Origin: Gadus chalcogrammus
Taxonomy: Eukaryota > Chordata > Actinopteri > Gadiformes > Gadidae
Length of the DNA: 64,000 nt
Direction: 5' to 3'
Assembly: GCF_026213295.1 (NCBI RefSeq)
Contig: NC_079414.1
Coordinates: 11,162,362 to 11,226,361, forward strand
Notes under the pieces: generated by a model
Told to the model about the DNA's origin: nothing
The model's input: only the letters and a program-made list of their open reading frames with translations
Databases searched by the model: none
In this document: piece after piece, positions 63,555 to 64,000 of the stretch
How positions within the stretch are numbered: the first letter of the stretch is position 1
Layout of the letters: the number at the start of each line of letters is the position of its first letter
Position numbers and translations under genes: made by a program

Positions 63555-64000
63555 CCAGTAGCGGTTCCTGGCCGAGCTCACCAGGGAGGCAAACATGAAC
63601 GCGCATTCATGAACACACGCATTCATGAACACGCGCAGTGTACCCGCACATGCATGTCTTTTCTAACTGTGTGTTCACACCAAACGCAAATTTTTTTTTC
63701 CCGTTTGCGTTGTTGCCGAAGTTTTGTCGCGCCACACATCATAATCTGTCGCTGTGCAAGTTTTGTTGAATTTGTCGCGCCACAACAAGATAACCACCAT
63801 TGCATGTCTTTACCTTTTGTGGAAGAGGGAGAGACGTTGGAGGACCCGACGCAGTATATTCATAATATTGTAATGATCACGGAAGAGGCAGTGAATGAAG
63901 TAATGAATAGACAGAGATTTATTGGATAGGCCTACCTAATAAACCGTTGGAACACACAAGACCGGAAACATAGCAACGTCGGTAAACAAACCCCGAGAAG
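63555..64000 (+). mobile_element. Left part of further DNA transposons (runs off window)
   Basis: CAGTAGCGGTTCCTGG at 63,556 looks like a hAT-type terminal repeat. A short GCATTCATGAACAC direct repeat follows (63,603-63,635). Then TGTGTGTTCACACCAAACGC (about 63,669) resembles PIF/Harbinger ends of fish. A 41-codon frame (63,804-63,929) starts M-S-L-P-F-V-E-E and holds an acidic helix ending N-R-Q-R-F-I-G. It has the layout of some HARBI1-like N-termini, but that reading is weak. No right end is visible, so the structure is unresolved. Confidence 0.4.

Overview
Animal (almost certainly teleost fish) genomic DNA. The evidence is GT-AG introns, a SEA-domain mucin gene, dense nested DNA transposons with teleost-type ends (hAT, TA-target elements with Myb/MADF coding remnants, a LINE 3' fragment) and frequent 'taggcctat'-type words. 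The order cannot be fixed from the sequence; a clupeiform is only a guess. I see no rRNA, tRNA or CRISPR features.

Layout. (1) About 1-49,314 is one enormous threonine-rich (PTS) coding stretch on the + strand. It is open at the window start, so the N-terminus lies outside. It has two zones separated by a 100-N gap (35,933-36,032). Zone 1 (1-35,932) is a hierarchical array of roughly 290-bp units carrying periodic K/R/E residues, with higher-order repeats of about 1.99 kb and super-duplications of 18-22 kb. Zone 2 (36,033 to about 49,245) is an array of a 21-bp unit encoding Ala-Ala-Pro-Thr-Thr-Thr-Thr with almost no charge. (2) Four short downstream exons (49,758-51,018) finish the gene: a TPGPTT-type linker, a SEA domain split over three exons with a G-S-I-x-V autoproteolysis-type motif, and a hydrophobic C-terminal tail that ends at a stop. 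All four junctions have GT/AG ends and compatible phases. The gene is therefore best read as a giant secreted or membrane-tethered gel-type mucin. A probable 3'UTR and poly(A) signal follow, to about 51,548.

(3) About 51,560-64,000 is repeat-rich intergenic DNA with no complete host gene that I can support. Its backbone is a tandem family (here called R; unit about 1.49-1.57 kb) in five copies, A-E. Copy A is split by a 4.3-kb foldback element with arms of about 1 kb. That element is itself invaded by a 531-bp TA-target element in the left arm and an 804-bp hAT-like element in the right arm. Each arm preserves the empty site of the other's insertion, so the nesting order can be read directly. 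An 843-bp hAT element with a perfect 8-bp target duplication sits at the A/B junction. After copy E come a second TA-target element with a MADF remnant and the start of another transposon that runs off the window.

Most frame breaks in zone 1 are single-base indels in A-runs. They are not shared between near-identical repeat copies, so they look like assembly errors and not inactivation. All comparisons were made by eye; no alignment, domain search or structure prediction was run.
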